A stretch of 64,000 nt of DNA from Algoriphagus resistens (lineage in GTDB: Bacteria; Bacteroidota; Bacteroidia; Cytophagales; Cyclobacteriaceae), in the NCBI RefSeq assembly GCF_001442615.1, contig NZ_LMXN01000006.1, forward strand, positions 124,001 to 188,000, given 5' to 3'. Below the pieces are notes generated by a model. That model ran no database searches and was not told the origin of the DNA. It worked only from the letters and a program-made list of their open reading frames with translations. A program made the translations under genes and the position numbers. How positions within the stretch are numbered: the first letter of the stretch is position 1; each line of letters begins with the position of its first letter. Shown piece by piece: positions 16,101 to 27,400 of this stretch.

Positions 16101-17846
16101 TCACTTGATAGCTTCCAGGGAATTGGTTAAATAGGCAAAAGGAGCATTCCAGTTAATAGCTATTTCATTGGATGCATAGCTGCAGTTTTCGTCAGTGTAA
16201 GACTCGTCTGCAAAGGAACTGATATAGGTACAGCCATCCTGTTGTCCAGGATTTGGGCCTCCCACTAGGAAACCGGGTAAGGGTGGCAAATCTGGTCGTG
16301 ACTCAGCTAACCTGTGGTGCGGATGGAGCGGTGTTTTGCTTCCAAAACCCGTGACATAGGAATACCCCGTAGCATTTCTCCCCAAAAGATAATCCAGATT
16401 GTCCAGGGCTCCTTCAAGAAAAACAGGCTCATTAGTTTGCCTGTAAGCATATAATAAAAGCATTCCCTGATTGGCGGCTACAGCATTGGATCCCCAAATG
16501 AAATTGCCCACCTCTGTCTCCATAGGGGTATGGAAACCAGTTGCGTCAATTCCTTCAAGTTGGTTTCTCGCTGCCGCAAGAAGATTTATTTTGAGCATAG
16601 CCATCCATTCCTGAGGCAACAAGGTGATGTTATCCTGATGCCGGAGTAAGGAATAGTATCCAAGCCAGGCGACTTGGTTCCACGAGGGGAGTTTAAAGCT
16701 TTGATCAGCATCAATCAATTCATCCCAATAGATCAAATTGTGCGTAGTAATGAACAATTCTGAGGCGGCCCAGATCCGTTCATCGGCAGGATTATGGTCC
16801 CCATAAGTGCCGGTAACCACGTCTGGATCAAAGACCATATTCATTTCATTTTGTTTGTAAAGAACATCGGGATTTTGCTTTGCCCAGCTCCAGGCTTTTT
16901 CTGCAGCTTTCAGATACATCACGGACTCTTCAGGTAAATAAGCTTTATAAATACGGGAAGCCTGGGCCATCACTGCAGCGAAATCTAACGTGGCCGTAGT
17001 GCTTTTGGCTACCACATACCTCTGGGATACAGCCAAATGCGGCTCAACCATGCCCTCAAATCTGGCAGTTGTGAGCTTATGGTATACCCCACCATCTCCC
17101 GGATCCTGCATGGTGATCATCCAATCCAGATTCCAGCGGATCTCGTCAAGCAAATCAGGAACCTGATCCCCTGATTCTGGAATGTTCAAATCAAGCTTCT
17201 GAAAGTAGCCAGGATGGTCTTCAAAAAGAGAAAGTAAGGTACCTACTGTGATTCCTGAATTCACGATATACTTATTGTAATCACCAGCATCATACCAACC
17301 TTTTGGAGAGGACAGCAATTCACCAACCTTTCTGGAATCCGATGATGCAGAAGGATGAACCATCACCTGATCGTCGGGATGTCCCAGCTGTCTGGCCCAG
17401 ATCCCTGCGTGAGTTTTGTCCAATTCCATACCGGAACGCTGATAATAAAACGCTTTAATGCTGGCTTTTCCCAGTTTTTTGTGGATTTGCGGGTGAATCT
17501 CAAAAGGATGGGATTTTCCAACCCCATTTAAAACTAGTACGTAGTTTCCAACCTGACTGAACGCGGAGAAATCAGCAACCCTGGAAGTATGTCCAGAAAG
17601 TGTTCCGGTTACTTCTTTCGACAATTCCCCTTGGTACACGATGTCCTTATTGTCCAAATCCCAGACCGCAAAATCCTCTGCTTCCCCGTGATTTAATATC
17701 ACGGCTCTTTTATCCTGATCAGGATAAAAACCTAGCTGGTTCAATCGGATAGATTCATCTACAGGCAAACTTTCATCCACCATCGGAGCCTTGCAAGACC
17801 ACAGTATTATCAGCAAACTGAAGGTAAGAATATACGTATACCTCAT
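16101..17846 (-). CDS. Glycoside hydrolase family 9 (endo-/exo-beta-1,4-glucanase), lipoprotein
   Basis: With ATG 17846 the product has 581 residues and a lipoprotein signal (TYILTFSLLIILWSC). An N-terminal CelD-type Ig-like domain (about 35-125: IRLNQLGFYPDQDKRAVIL) precedes the (alpha/alpha)6 GH9 domain. Catalytic features are GWYDAGDYNKY with Asp186 and Asp189 (base side), GSKTPLHPHHR, and Glu561 in SNEIAINWNAP (acid). GH9 enzymes invert beta-1,4-glucan linkages; surface-anchored forms in polysaccharide loci cut cellulose, mixed-linkage glucan or xyloglucan backbones. The gene lies 43 bp after the FG-GAP gene and about 100 bp before the esterase start. Confidence 0.93.
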   Translation of the reverse strand: MRYTYILTFSLLIILWSCKAPMVDESLPVDESIRLNQLGFYPDQDKRAVILNHGEAEDFAVWDLDNKDIVYQGELSKEVTGTLSGHTSRVADFSAFSQVGNYVLVLNGVGKSHPFEIHPQIHKKLGKASIKAFYYQRSGMELDKTHAGIWARQLGHPDDQVMVHPSASSDSRKVGELLSSPKGWYDAGDYNKYIVNSGITVGTLLSLFEDHPGYFQKLDLNIPESGDQVPDLLDEIRWNLDWMITMQDPGDGGVYHKLTTARFEGMVEPHLAVSQRYVVAKSTTATLDFAAVMAQASRIYKAYLPEESVMYLKAAEKAWSWAKQNPDVLYKQNEMNMVFDPDVVTGTYGDHNPADERIWAASELFITTHNLIYWDELIDADQSFKLPSWNQVAWLGYYSLLRHQDNITLLPQEWMAMLKINLLAAARNQLEGIDATGFHTPMETEVGNFIWGSNAVAANQGMLLLYAYRQTNEPVFLEGALDNLDYLLGRNATGYSYVTGFGSKTPLHPHHRLAESRPDLPPLPGFLVGGPNPGQQDGCTYISSFADESYTDENCSYASNEIAINWNAPFAYLTNSLEAIK

Positions 17847-17889
17847 TTCATTTACCAAATTGATATTCAATTTCTTAATCACAATTAAT

Positions 17890-20800
17890 TCAATTAACCC
17901 CGTATTTAATGACACCTGTATTTGGCACTCCTATCCAGACATTTTTTTCAATAGAAACGGCACTGCTGACATTGGAGCTGACATAACCTAGCCTTTGATC
18001 TAGCATAGTAACTTCCCAGTTTCCGTCTTCTTTCCTACGCAAGACCCATCCTGGATTAGCATCAATTTTGCCGATTTTCAGCCGTACGTTTTCCTGATTT
18101 CCGAAAAGCAATAGATCATATCCTTTAGATGATTTGATAGCAGTAACAGCCTGAATCGGCGAAGATTGCACCAGCATCGGTAAGGCTGTTTCCTCAAAAA
18201 CACCGTTCTTCAGGGTATACATTTTAGTTTCCAGGGATTGGGCCTCGACTATTCTGGCTTTTTCTAGTTCTTTTTCGCCAAGGATATCCTGGATTTTGGC
18301 TTTTGAAAATGCTTCATGGCTTGGGAAAAGCACTTTCTTTTTGTACAGCTGGGCAGCCAGCTCGTCGCGGGAAAAGAAAGGATACTCCTCTCCCATCACA
18401 GGAAAAGTCATCAACGGGTCTACAGACCCATTGCTGTCAAAATCCTCAAAATATATCCGAACCGGATTTTGCGTATCAGTTTGGAGCCTGGAATTCAAAC
18501 CCCAATTCCCTGCTAACAACTCTGGTTTGCCATCGCCATCTAAATCTTGTATGAACACTGCTGACCAAAGCCCTGACTTTCCTCCAGGTATAAACTGTTC
18601 TGAACGATCTACTATTTTTCCTTCTTTAAGTGTAAGGATTCGAATTCTATCAAACTCAGAGGCAACGATTAATTCCTTGAGCCCATCCTGATCAAGATCA
18701 TAGCTTTGCGCTGCTTTGACTCTGGCTATTTTCTCCAAGGAAATGGGAGAAAAAGTACCGTCACCACCATTTATCCAAACCTGACTGGCAACAGATTCCG
18801 GCCATCTTCCCGGAATATATCCTGAGCCTACAAAAAGATCATCCAATCCATCGCCATTTGCATCCCAGCTAGTGACAAACTCAGTAGGTTGAATTCCGAA
18901 GTCAAACTTGGATTCGGCAAAGACTCCATTTCCTTCATTGATCAAAAGCAAATCCCGCTGTCTGACATCTTCCTTTTCCAAGTCGAAATACCCCCCTTTT
19001 GCCACATAAAGATCCAAATCCGAATCCCCGTCTGCATCCAAAGCAGTGACCGAAGTAATTAAATGAGAATCTGAACTATAGATTTGATCGCGTTTGTTGC
19101 CATCAGGTGATTGTAAAAAGAGTTTTGTTCCGTCCGAAAAAATCAGGTCAGTCTTGTTATCACCAGTAAGTTCGGCCGCTACCATAGAAACCTTATGCTG
19201 GGAAAGGCTGTATAGCAACTGACTTTGGCGCTTGAAATCATTGGGAAGTTTTTCTTCGTTCCCGATAGCATATACTTGATGCTGCCTGTGGATAGGATAA
19301 GCAAAATTGTCGTAGACTGTTTCTTCAACTGCTTCAGCTTCTGACACATCGAGTATCTGATTGGCTTGTGGACTCTTGATTCGGCTTATTTTTTTGTTTT
19401 TCCAACGCACTTCAACCGAATCTACTTTTCCTTCTCCCAAACCAAAATGCAAGATCGCGCTTACATTGCCCTGATAGCCTTTGTAAATCTGCTGCTCTTG
19501 ATAGCTCAGTTTGCCGTTTTGGTATACACTTACCTTGGCACCGACTCCATCAGGATTTCCTTCCAAACCTCTCAGGCGGATCTGAAAGTAAGTTGAATTT
19601 AGGGATTCTGACCTGCGGTTTTTAAAAACCTGAGCTGGTTCATTTAGGTTATTCAGTACCAAATCCAGATCTCCGTCCTGATCCAGATCTGCGTAAACAG
19701 CTCCATTGGAATTGCCGGGCACGCCCAGGCCCCAGTTTTCAGATCGATTTTCAAATTGGATTCCGTTGATGTTTTTGAAAGCATAATTACCAACTTTAGT
19801 TGCCGGCATTTTTTTGATCAGTTCATTGATCCCTTCTCCAGTGACCTTGGAGTTTTGAAGGAACTCATTTCGGTAGTTGATAAAATCCAGATTTGTGAAA
19901 TCCTTCAAAAAACCATTGCTGACAAAAAGATCTGTATAGCCATCGTTGTCAAAATCTGCGAATAAAGGCGCCCAACTCCAATCTGTAGCACTGATTTCTG
20001 CAAGTTGACCAATCTCTGAAAAAGTACCATCACCCCTATTCAGCTGCAACATATTACGCATCAGCTGATGGTGAAGGCCTGCCTTGAGAAATAGGGAATA
20101 ATGCTCGTAATTCTCAGGAGTGAAAAGCAGCTTTTGACGCATATTATCCTCGGGAAGCATATCCAGACTGACAATATCCAACTTGCCATCTCTATTGATA
20201 TCGGCAGCGTCCACTCCCATAGTATACAGACTGGTATGGCCCATCGCCTCTCCAATTCCGTTGACAAAGGTGCCGTTTCCCTGATTGATATAGAAGTAAT
20301 CTGGTGCGGAGTAATCGTTTCCCAGGTATATATCGGGAAAAGCATCTCCATTGAAATCAGCTATGGAAGCTCCCAAACCGTAGCTCAAACCAGTTTCGCT
20401 CAGGCCGGATTCCTTGGTGGCATTTCTGAAAACGCCATTATCGTTTTTATAAATTTTTGTGCTGCTCATCGAATCAGTTGCGCTTAGCATTGCTTCGAAA
20501 GCATTGATATTCAGATTGCTGAAAAGCCTGGGATTGTGATTCAGCAGTAGCATATCCAAGTCTGCGTCTTGATCCAGGTCGGAGAAATAAACTGCGGTAC
20601 TGTAACCGGGATCATCCAGCCCATAATCCGCTGCCATTTCCTTGAAAAACGGAATACTATCTTTATCCAATCCCTGATTTACAAACAACTGATTCCTTCG
20701 CTGCCCATCTGGCAAATCCCCAGAATAGCATACATAAATATCCTTAAACCCATCTCCGTTGATGTCAACGATGGCTGTGCCCGTACTCCAGGCATTATCC

Positions 20801-21174
20801 TTTCCGGCAGTTCCTGTTGCCAGGGTTATGTCCCGGAATTTCAGATTCCCCTGATTCAAAAAAAGTTTGTTTTTGCCCTGGTTTGCAGTAAAATAAAGGT
20901 CTTCCAACCCGTCATTATTTAGATCTCCTACGGCTATTCCACCTCCATTATAAAAGTATTGATAGGTCAGAATATTGGCAGCCTCAGTTTCTTGGATCTG
21001 GTTGGTAAAGGTGAGCTTGGTGGAGTCTGGGCTCAGCAATTCAAAAAGAGTCTGCGGTAGTACTTCTTCTTTTTGCCCGCAGGCGAAGAATAATAATCCT
21101 GCTCCAGACAGAAGGATCTGGAGTAGTCCTGATAAGCTATACTTCTTAACTATATGTCGGGGGTTCAAGCTCAA
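17890..21174 (-). CDS. Large FG-GAP/VCBS-repeat lipoprotein with ASPIC/UnbV domain
   Basis: A 1094-residue protein starting at TTG 21174 (no in-frame ATG precedes the signal). A signal ends in the lipobox-like FFAC. It then has many FG-GAP calcium-binding repeats (DLNNDGLEDLYF, DINGDGFKDIYV, DLDQDADLDMLL, DADGDSDLDLYV, DLDGDGKPELLAG), forming two integrin-like beta propellers. Between them, at about 525-595, is an ASPIC/UnbV segment (GNPDGVGAKVSVY ... GFLGEGKVDSVEVRW-like). Such CRTAC1-like proteins have no proven enzyme activity. Here it sits between the glycan-binding lipoprotein and GH9 in a SusCD operon, so a surface scaffold or glycan-binding role is plausible. A terminator-like hairpin precedes the gene, so it may have its own promoter. 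Confidence 0.88.
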   Translation of the reverse strand: MSLNPRHIVKKYSLSGLLQILLSGAGLLFFACGQKEEVLPQTLFELLSPDSTKLTFTNQIQETEAANILTYQYFYNGGGIAVGDLNNDGLEDLYFTANQGKNKLFLNQGNLKFRDITLATGTAGKDNAWSTGTAIVDINGDGFKDIYVCYSGDLPDGQRRNQLFVNQGLDKDSIPFFKEMAADYGLDDPGYSTAVYFSDLDQDADLDMLLLNHNPRLFSNLNINAFEAMLSATDSMSSTKIYKNDNGVFRNATKESGLSETGLSYGLGASIADFNGDAFPDIYLGNDYSAPDYFYINQGNGTFVNGIGEAMGHTSLYTMGVDAADINRDGKLDIVSLDMLPEDNMRQKLLFTPENYEHYSLFLKAGLHHQLMRNMLQLNRGDGTFSEIGQLAEISATDWSWAPLFADFDNDGYTDLFVSNGFLKDFTNLDFINYRNEFLQNSKVTGEGINELIKKMPATKVGNYAFKNINGIQFENRSENWGLGVPGNSNGAVYADLDQDGDLDLVLNNLNEPAQVFKNRRSESLNSTYFQIRLRGLEGNPDGVGAKVSVYQNGKLSYQEQQIYKGYQGNVSAILHFGLGEGKVDSVEVRWKNKKISRIKSPQANQILDVSEAEAVEETVYDNFAYPIHRQHQVYAIGNEEKLPNDFKRQSQLLYSLSQHKVSMVAAELTGDNKTDLIFSDGTKLFLQSPDGNKRDQIYSSDSHLITSVTALDADGDSDLDLYVAKGGYFDLEKEDVRQRDLLLINEGNGVFAESKFDFGIQPTEFVTSWDANGDGLDDLFVGSGYIPGRWPESVASQVWINGGDGTFSPISLEKIARVKAAQSYDLDQDGLKELIVASEFDRIRILTLKEGKIVDRSEQFIPGGKSGLWSAVFIQDLDGDGKPELLAGNWGLNSRLQTDTQNPVRIYFEDFDSNGSVDPLMTFPVMGEEYPFFSRDELAAQLYKKKVLFPSHEAFSKAKIQDILGEKELEKARIVEAQSLETKMYTLKNGVFEETALPMLVQSSPIQAVTAIKSSKGYDLLLFGNQENVRLKIGKIDANPGWVLRRKEDGNWEVTMLDQRLGYVSSNVSSAVSIEKNVWIGVPNTGVIKYGVN

Positions 21175-21386
21175 TGTTTGGTTAAAATTTCGTGATTTCC
21201 CTCAGTGATTTTTTTCTCTGGTCAGCAGGTTAGAGAACAATTCAGCTAGCTTTTGGAGTTGTCTACATCATTCTTTATTTCAATTCAAATTCACCGTACT
21301 ACAAGAGAATTAACTAGCTACGCTCACCTGCGAAACCTTAGTGCCTCCTAGAGTCAAAGAAAAGAAACCCACCAGGGTCTAGAAAA

Positions 21387-21420
21387 AATCTCCGAGGCAA
21401 AACCCTTCGCCCCGGAGATT
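21387..21420 (-). terminator. Intrinsic terminator after the surface glycan-binding protein gene
   Basis: 12-bp stem AATCTCCGAGGC (21387-21398) and GCCCCGGAGATT (21409-21420) with one mismatch. On the minus strand it is followed by TTTTTTCT. It lies 30 bp past the stop at 21450 and divides the locus into susC-susD-SGBP and FG-GAP-GH9-esterase transcripts, unless read through. Confidence 0.85.
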
Positions 21421-21449
21421 GAATTAATAAACCTCTTATGCTATACTAT

Positions 21450-22739
21450 TTAATTTATTGCCCGGATTACCCGTACATTATCTACACCGAGTACCGCTTG
21501 AATATCATTGGAAGTGGTATTCACCACAACCAGTCTTAGTTGATGAATAATATTTCCATTTTCATCGAAATTCCCCGCCAGAAAATCTCCATAGGTACTT
21601 AAACGGGTACTTCCATTAGATAATTGACTCAAATTGGCAGAAATGGTGTACCAAGAGCCATCCGTAGTGCGGACAAAATTCGAAAGTGGGACATTATAGC
21701 TCAATTCATTACCATTGACATCAGGATACCAAAATTGTAACTCCAAACCTTCAATGGAGGAGGATGTGTTTACTGCTATCTCTACCCTGATATCAAAGCT
21801 AGCTGCTGGCGCTGAGGGTTCATACCCTTCTCCTTCCGGTAGAATTTGGGCACCACCCCAGTTCACCAAATTGATCACTTTGTCATTGTTCCAACCGTGA
21901 CTTGCAGGAAAAGCCTGGTTCATTCCACCAAAGTTCCCTTCTAGGCCGGAGATACCAGGCTGTGAAGGTTTGATCATATCTCCTGACATTCCCCATCCCC
22001 AGTCCCATGGCCATGCAAGCGCACCATTGGTATCAAAATCTGCCACCATGCCCTTTCCGGCATAGATTTGCGTATTTCTATTGGTAGCTGATCCACCGGA
22101 TTTAGTCACCACACGTATCGATTGTCCTTCTGAGAAATCCAGATTAGCAGGCACTTTAACTTTGAGAGAAGACCCAGCTGCATTGGTTTCAAAACCGGAA
22201 GTCACATACACATCCTCTCCCGGAAAGTAAACGGTATCCACAAAGAAGAAATATCTGCCAAGCAGTGTAAGTTCATCACCGGCTTTTACATACTGGTTTT
22301 TCACCTGAAGAACCTGCGGAGCAGGGGGAAGTGTCTGGAATTCCATGATAGCTTCACCCGCTTTGTTTACCAATCTCAATGTATTAGGTACATTTGGATC
22401 AGTGGCCACCGTCGGAACCGAGTCCCCTACTGTTACAATCACTGTACTGTTAGTGACATAGGCCGTGTTCACGCCCAGTGGGTAATCGTTCAGGTATACT
22501 TGCTGTGTTCCCAATAGATTGTTACCCAAGATCGCCAATGTGCTTCCCAGGGTAGCAGAAGTAAAAGCACTATCTGCTGTAGTAGGATCTGTACTGCGCA
22601 CCCGCTCGATGGTCGGCGGACCGACGTTTATCTCATCTTCTTCCTTACATGCTCCCAGTATGAGTACCATTACCAGCGCAGAAGCTGCCAGCAGGGAATA
22701 CGAGGATCTTATATTTTTTATGATTTTCATGTTTTTCAT
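21450..22739 (-). CDS. IPT/TIG-domain surface glycan-binding lipoprotein (SusE/SGBP-B position)
   Basis: A 429-residue lipoprotein (signal ends LILGACKEEDE). Two IPT/TIG Ig-like domains follow (about 40-130 with TLGSTLAILGNNLLGTQQVYLND, and about 135-215 with AGDELTLLGRYFFFVDTVYFPG). The C-terminal module (about 220-429, MVADFDTNGALAWPWDWGWG ... VLGVDNVRVIRA) matches the Bacteroidota glycan-binding surface protein type described for xyloglucan loci (SGBP-B C-terminal binding domain). It binds polysaccharide at the cell surface and presents it to SusCD. The gene lies 20 bp after susD in the same operon. The start could be the Met at 22739 or Met4. Confidence 0.88.
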   Translation of the reverse strand: MKNMKIIKNIRSSYSLLAASALVMVLILGACKEEDEINVGPPTIERVRSTDPTTADSAFTSATLGSTLAILGNNLLGTQQVYLNDYPLGVNTAYVTNSTVIVTVGDSVPTVATDPNVPNTLRLVNKAGEAIMEFQTLPPAPQVLQVKNQYVKAGDELTLLGRYFFFVDTVYFPGEDVYVTSGFETNAAGSSLKVKVPANLDFSEGQSIRVVTKSGGSATNRNTQIYAGKGMVADFDTNGALAWPWDWGWGMSGDMIKPSQPGISGLEGNFGGMNQAFPASHGWNNDKVINLVNWGGAQILPEGEGYEPSAPAASFDIRVEIAVNTSSSIEGLELQFWYPDVNGNELSYNVPLSNFVRTTDGSWYTISANLSQLSNGSTRLSTYGDFLAGNFDENGNIIHQLRLVVVNTTSNDIQAVLGVDNVRVIRAIN

Positions 22740-22758
22740 TTCAATGTAGGTCTACAAA

Positions 22759-24426
22759 TCAATTTTCTTGAGCAGAGAAATCATACGGTACAGCAGGCTT
22801 TCTCAGGTTCGGTGCCCTCGACAATTCCGCAGAAGGAATAGGAATCTTAAAATTGGATTCGTTCACTGTAAAGAATCTTGGGGAAGAATCATCTGCAGGA
22901 ATCTCGATTTCCCAAAGTGTGGGATCAGGGATCTGGTCTGCATAGATTCGGAAAGTGCCCCGATCCTGATTGGAAAGTATGCTATACGCCTTTGCCGGAT
23001 CATAATACTCGAGTTTGGTAAACTCATACCAAGCTTGGCCTTCCATTGCAAATTCTTTTATCCGCTCTTCAAATACATCCTGCCAGGTCACAGAAGTCAA
23101 CGCATTTACACCAGCTCTGGCTCTCACCATATTTACATACTTCAGTGCTTCAGCAGGATTTTTATCCAAAACAGCCTCAGCGTAGGTCAGGTAAACATCC
23201 GCCAATCGAAGAATATATGTATTGATTTCTGTTCCCTGCTGTACGACTTTTCCGTCGTTGTCTTCAGGTCTTCCAACCACATACTTTTTCACCCAGGCTC
23301 TACTGTTATAGGGTCTGCTTCCATCAAGGCTACGGGCAGGTACTTCCAACTCCTGGGCAGATCCCCCTGGAGGCACTTGGGTGATGTAAGAATAATGATC
23401 GCCAGGAAACATGAAACTTCCTTTTCTTCTCTTATCAAATACCAGATCATCATACATGTCCAGCATCCACTTGGATGCTCCTATGTCTCCGCCCCATCCG
23501 TCACCGAAGCCGGTGATTTCAGAACCGAATGCCAGAAAAGCCTGTACTGAATTTTGAGCTCCCCATGCACCAGCTTGACCGGCATTGTATACCCACTGGA
23601 GTGCTGCAAGCGTTTCCTTGTTATTATTATTGGCGGTTTTGAAAAGATCCTCGTAGTTTTCCATCAATTCTGCACCGGAGTTATCTATTACCCGCTTCGC
23701 ATAATAAGCCGCAGAATCCAGGTCAGATTGATTTCGGGATCCAGATACACCTGCTTTAGTCAGGTACATTTTTGCCAGTACACCTTCCGCAGACCATTTG
23801 GTCAGGCGTCCGGTCATAACTGAGCTTTCCGGAAGATTTTCTGCCGCGTAGCGGAAATCCTTAATGATAAATTGCCATACGGTTTCTTCGGTATTTCTGG
23901 CAATGGTAGTATCCTGCAAAAGCGCTGTATTGTTGGTTATAATCGGAACCGGACCCCAGTTTTGGACCAGGTAAGAATAAGCCAGGCCACGCATAAATCT
24001 ACCTTCAGCAATACCGTGATTTTTGATCCGTTCAGTCACATCTTCTCCCGCAAAGGAATTGATGTTGTTGATCAATGAATTTGACTGCGCTACTACATTA
24101 TAGAATGCTCTCCAAGAGGCACCGTTTTCTGCAGTTTCCCCGGTAGTATTGAACCGGACGTTTTCCAACTGATAAGATCCTGATGTCAAGACACCACCTC
24201 TGGCATCCCCTATTCCATGACTTGCTTTATCATTGTAAGCAAACCATACCATATTATAGAGTGGTGCAGATGCTGCCAAGATCTGATCGTCAGTCTTGTA
24301 AAAGTTAGCATCTACAATCGCGTCCAATGGGGGTCTATCCAAGAAATCCTCTGAACAGCCCACCATTCCTCCAAGAAGCAAAGTAGCTCCAAGGACTAAA
24401 TTTTGGAATTTTGTGTTTGTTTTCAT
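22759..24426 (-). CDS. susD: SusD/RagB family outer-membrane glycan-binding lipoprotein
   Basis: 555 residues with a lipoprotein signal (LLLGGMVGCSEDF). The N-terminal RagB/SusD segment has the usual FLDRPPLDAIVDANFYKTDDQILAASAPLYN, tetratricopeptide-like helices carry W-x-F-Y-N-V-V-AQSN, and the C-terminal SusD domain carries ILRLADVYLTYAEAVLDKNPAEALKYVNMVRARAGV. It caps the SusC transporter and captures oligosaccharides for import. It follows susC by 18 bp. The antisense strand carries a long open frame, which is a shadow. Confidence 0.95.
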   Translation of the reverse strand: MKTNTKFQNLVLGATLLLGGMVGCSEDFLDRPPLDAIVDANFYKTDDQILAASAPLYNMVWFAYNDKASHGIGDARGGVLTSGSYQLENVRFNTTGETAENGASWRAFYNVVAQSNSLINNINSFAGEDVTERIKNHGIAEGRFMRGLAYSYLVQNWGPVPIITNNTALLQDTTIARNTEETVWQFIIKDFRYAAENLPESSVMTGRLTKWSAEGVLAKMYLTKAGVSGSRNQSDLDSAAYYAKRVIDNSGAELMENYEDLFKTANNNNKETLAALQWVYNAGQAGAWGAQNSVQAFLAFGSEITGFGDGWGGDIGASKWMLDMYDDLVFDKRRKGSFMFPGDHYSYITQVPPGGSAQELEVPARSLDGSRPYNSRAWVKKYVVGRPEDNDGKVVQQGTEINTYILRLADVYLTYAEAVLDKNPAEALKYVNMVRARAGVNALTSVTWQDVFEERIKEFAMEGQAWYEFTKLEYYDPAKAYSILSNQDRGTFRIYADQIPDPTLWEIEIPADDSSPRFFTVNESNFKIPIPSAELSRAPNLRKPAVPYDFSAQEN

Positions 24427-24444
24427 GTATTTATGATTTTTGGA

Positions 24445-27400
24445 TTAGAAGTCAACACCTAGGCTGAATGTGTACATTCTGGTCTGGGGATACCTGCCGT
24501 AGTCTACACCGATCAATTGATTACCGGCAGATACATTGTTTCCAATGGAAGCACCTACTTCAGGATCATATCCTTTGTACTTAGTGAAGGTGAATGCGTT
24601 CTGAACCCCAAACGACAATTTCAGGCCTCTTACTACATTTTGCTTTCCAAGAAGCTCATTAGGGACTACATAGGAAAGGTTGATGTTTTTGATTCTCACA
24701 TAAGAACCATCCTCCACAAACTTGTCTGAAATTCTAGATCCGTTTCCATTCAGATCTGTAGCTGTAATCCTCGGAACATCAGTATCTGGGTTGGCGATGA
24801 AAGGGTTACCTGACTCATCCATTTCGATACGGGCATAGTCATAGGTTTCCAAAAGCATGTTTCTACCCAGATTTACATTGTTTGGATTGATGTTAATGAA
24901 TCTGTTGTAATTATAGATATCTACACCAAGCGCTCCTGTAAACAGGATATCAAGGGCAAAACCTTTGTATGAGAACTGCTGGGTCATGCCAAAGGTGAAT
25001 TTTGGCCATGGATTACCGATGAAAGTCTGATCACGCTCATCAATCACCCCGTCTTCGTTAAGATCTTTGTACTTGATGTCACCTACATAGATGCCGTTAT
25101 CACGGTCAACCTGGATTGGGTTTCCGGAGTTATCTACCGGTCTGGCGCTTGACTCCACTTCTTCGATTGATTGGAACAAGCCATCAGCCTGATATCCGTA
25201 GAACAACCACGGGGCATACCCAGGCTGAGCTCTGGCGGTAAAGTTATTCAGCCACCAGGCTGTGCGGTCAATGAATGCTGTCTCGGAAAAGAATTTGGTC
25301 ACTTCAGTTTTGAAACCTGAGAAGTTGTAATTAGAACTCCAGGAGAATCCACTGGCCCTGTTGTCTATATTGATCGTATTGATTGTGATGCCATATCCCT
25401 TGTTTTCCAAAGCCCCAATATTCACCGTAGGAGTACCTATGCTTCCTTCTCCTGAAGTGCCCATGTACCAGGGAAGTGGGTTAGGCAAAAGCAAATTGTC
25501 AGTTTTCTTCAGGTAGAAATCCCCTTCGATCTGGATTCTGTTGTTCAACATGTTCAGGTTGAAACCAAGGTTGACTGTAGAAGTCTCTTCCCACTTCAGA
25601 TTTGGATTTCCAAACCTTGAGACCAGAAACCCACCACCCCAGGGAGTAGGAATACTAGGAGAGCTAAGTGGTGCATAGATCGCATTAGGATCACCTTGAT
25701 TACCCGTAAGACCAGTTTCAAAACGGATCTTTAACTCATCCATCCAGGTAGCATTCTGCAGGAAGTTTTCTTCAGACACTCTCCATGCTGCAGATACGGA
25801 AGGGAAATACCCCCATCTATTCTCAGGACCAAAGTTCGCAGAACCATCAGCTCTTATAGCACCTAATAGGATGTACTTCTCGTTGAACGTATAGTTTGCT
25901 CTTGCAAAGAATGACTCCATTGCCCAGTTATTGGCTCCGCCGCTGTTGGTAGCTCCCTGAGCAGAACCAAGTCCAAGCTCCTGAAGATCATTGGAAGGGA
26001 AGTTCACCCTGCCTCCGTTCAGAAATTCATATTGGGATTCCTGGGCTTCATGGCTGGCCATGACATCCAACGCATGCTTTCCCCAAATAGCACTATAAGT
26101 CAGCATCTGGTTCCAGTTCCAATAGAAGCTGTTGCTGGATTCTTCTGTTAAAGAGTTTGTGTCATTGGTCACCACACCTAAGGTATAGGTTGGGGTAAAG
26201 AAGTGGCCGTTATTATAGTTGATGTTTGTATTCACCATAGTACGGAACTTAAGGCCTTTTACCAAGTCGATTTCTACATTGAACCCACCCTGAGCCCCTC
26301 TTCTCTTATAGCTTCTATCCAATAGATTGGCCAATGCGATCGGGTTTGCTGGAGTGAACTGCAAGCTAGATCCATTTACAGGATCCGCACCGCCCCAAGA
26401 TCCGTCAGGATTGGTTACCGGTACATTTGGCGCCATCTGTATGGCATTGTTGATCACATCAGAGCTTCCTGTCGCCAATTGCTCATCGGTATGAAAAAGC
26501 TGTAAGTTCAAGCCAAGTTTCAACCATTTTCTGGTCTGGTTGTCAATGTTTGTCCTTACTGAGTAACGGTCAAACGAAGAGCCTATCGCCACACCTTCCT
26601 GGTTAAAATATTCACCGGAGATATAGAACTTGGTTTTCTCATCTCCCCCAGTCAGTGTGATGTTATGTTTGTTCAAAGGAGCAGTTTTGAAAAGTGCATC
26701 CTGCCAGTTGGTTCCTTCACCTAATATAGAGGGGTCCAAAAAAGCTGCCGGAGGATCACCACCGGTGATTTCGCTGATATCATTGGTCATAGTCGCATAT
26801 TGACTCAGTGACATCACATCCAGATTTTCTGGTTTATCCTGCAGTGTATACAGGTAATTGTAAGTGATTTTAGTCTCACCCGCCTTTCCTCGTTTGGTTG
26901 TAATCATGATTACACCGTTGGTACCTCTGGATCCGTAGATCGCAGTAGCAGAAGGACCTTGCAATACTTCCATAGATTCAATATCACTTGGGTTCAGACC
27001 CGCAAGCGGATTGGTGGAAGAGGTATTTCCGTAAGATACAGCAGCAGGTTGCACCTGCACACCATCGATTACATATAGCGGCTGATTTGTACCACTAATA
27101 GAGTTGATACCCCGGATGTTTACCGAGATGCCTCCCCCTGGTGCCCCTGTATTTTGGGTCACATATACACCTGCAGCACGTCCTTGTAGCGCTTGCTCTA
27201 TGGTGGTGTTGACAGTACGCTCTATGTCTTCAGAAGTCACAGAAACCTGGGCAGAGGACATATCACGTTTTTTCATAGTGCCGTAACCTACCACTACCAC
27301 TTCATCCAGGGAAGACATATCTTCTTCCATTGAGATGTTGATTGTAGATTGGTTACCTACCACGACTTCCTGGGCTTTATAGCCAATAAAGCTAAAAACC

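Noticed and set aside
22768..23550. 260-codon plus-strand open frame
   Set aside because: It is antisense to the conserved susD gene and has no signal or domain pattern, so it is a shadow.
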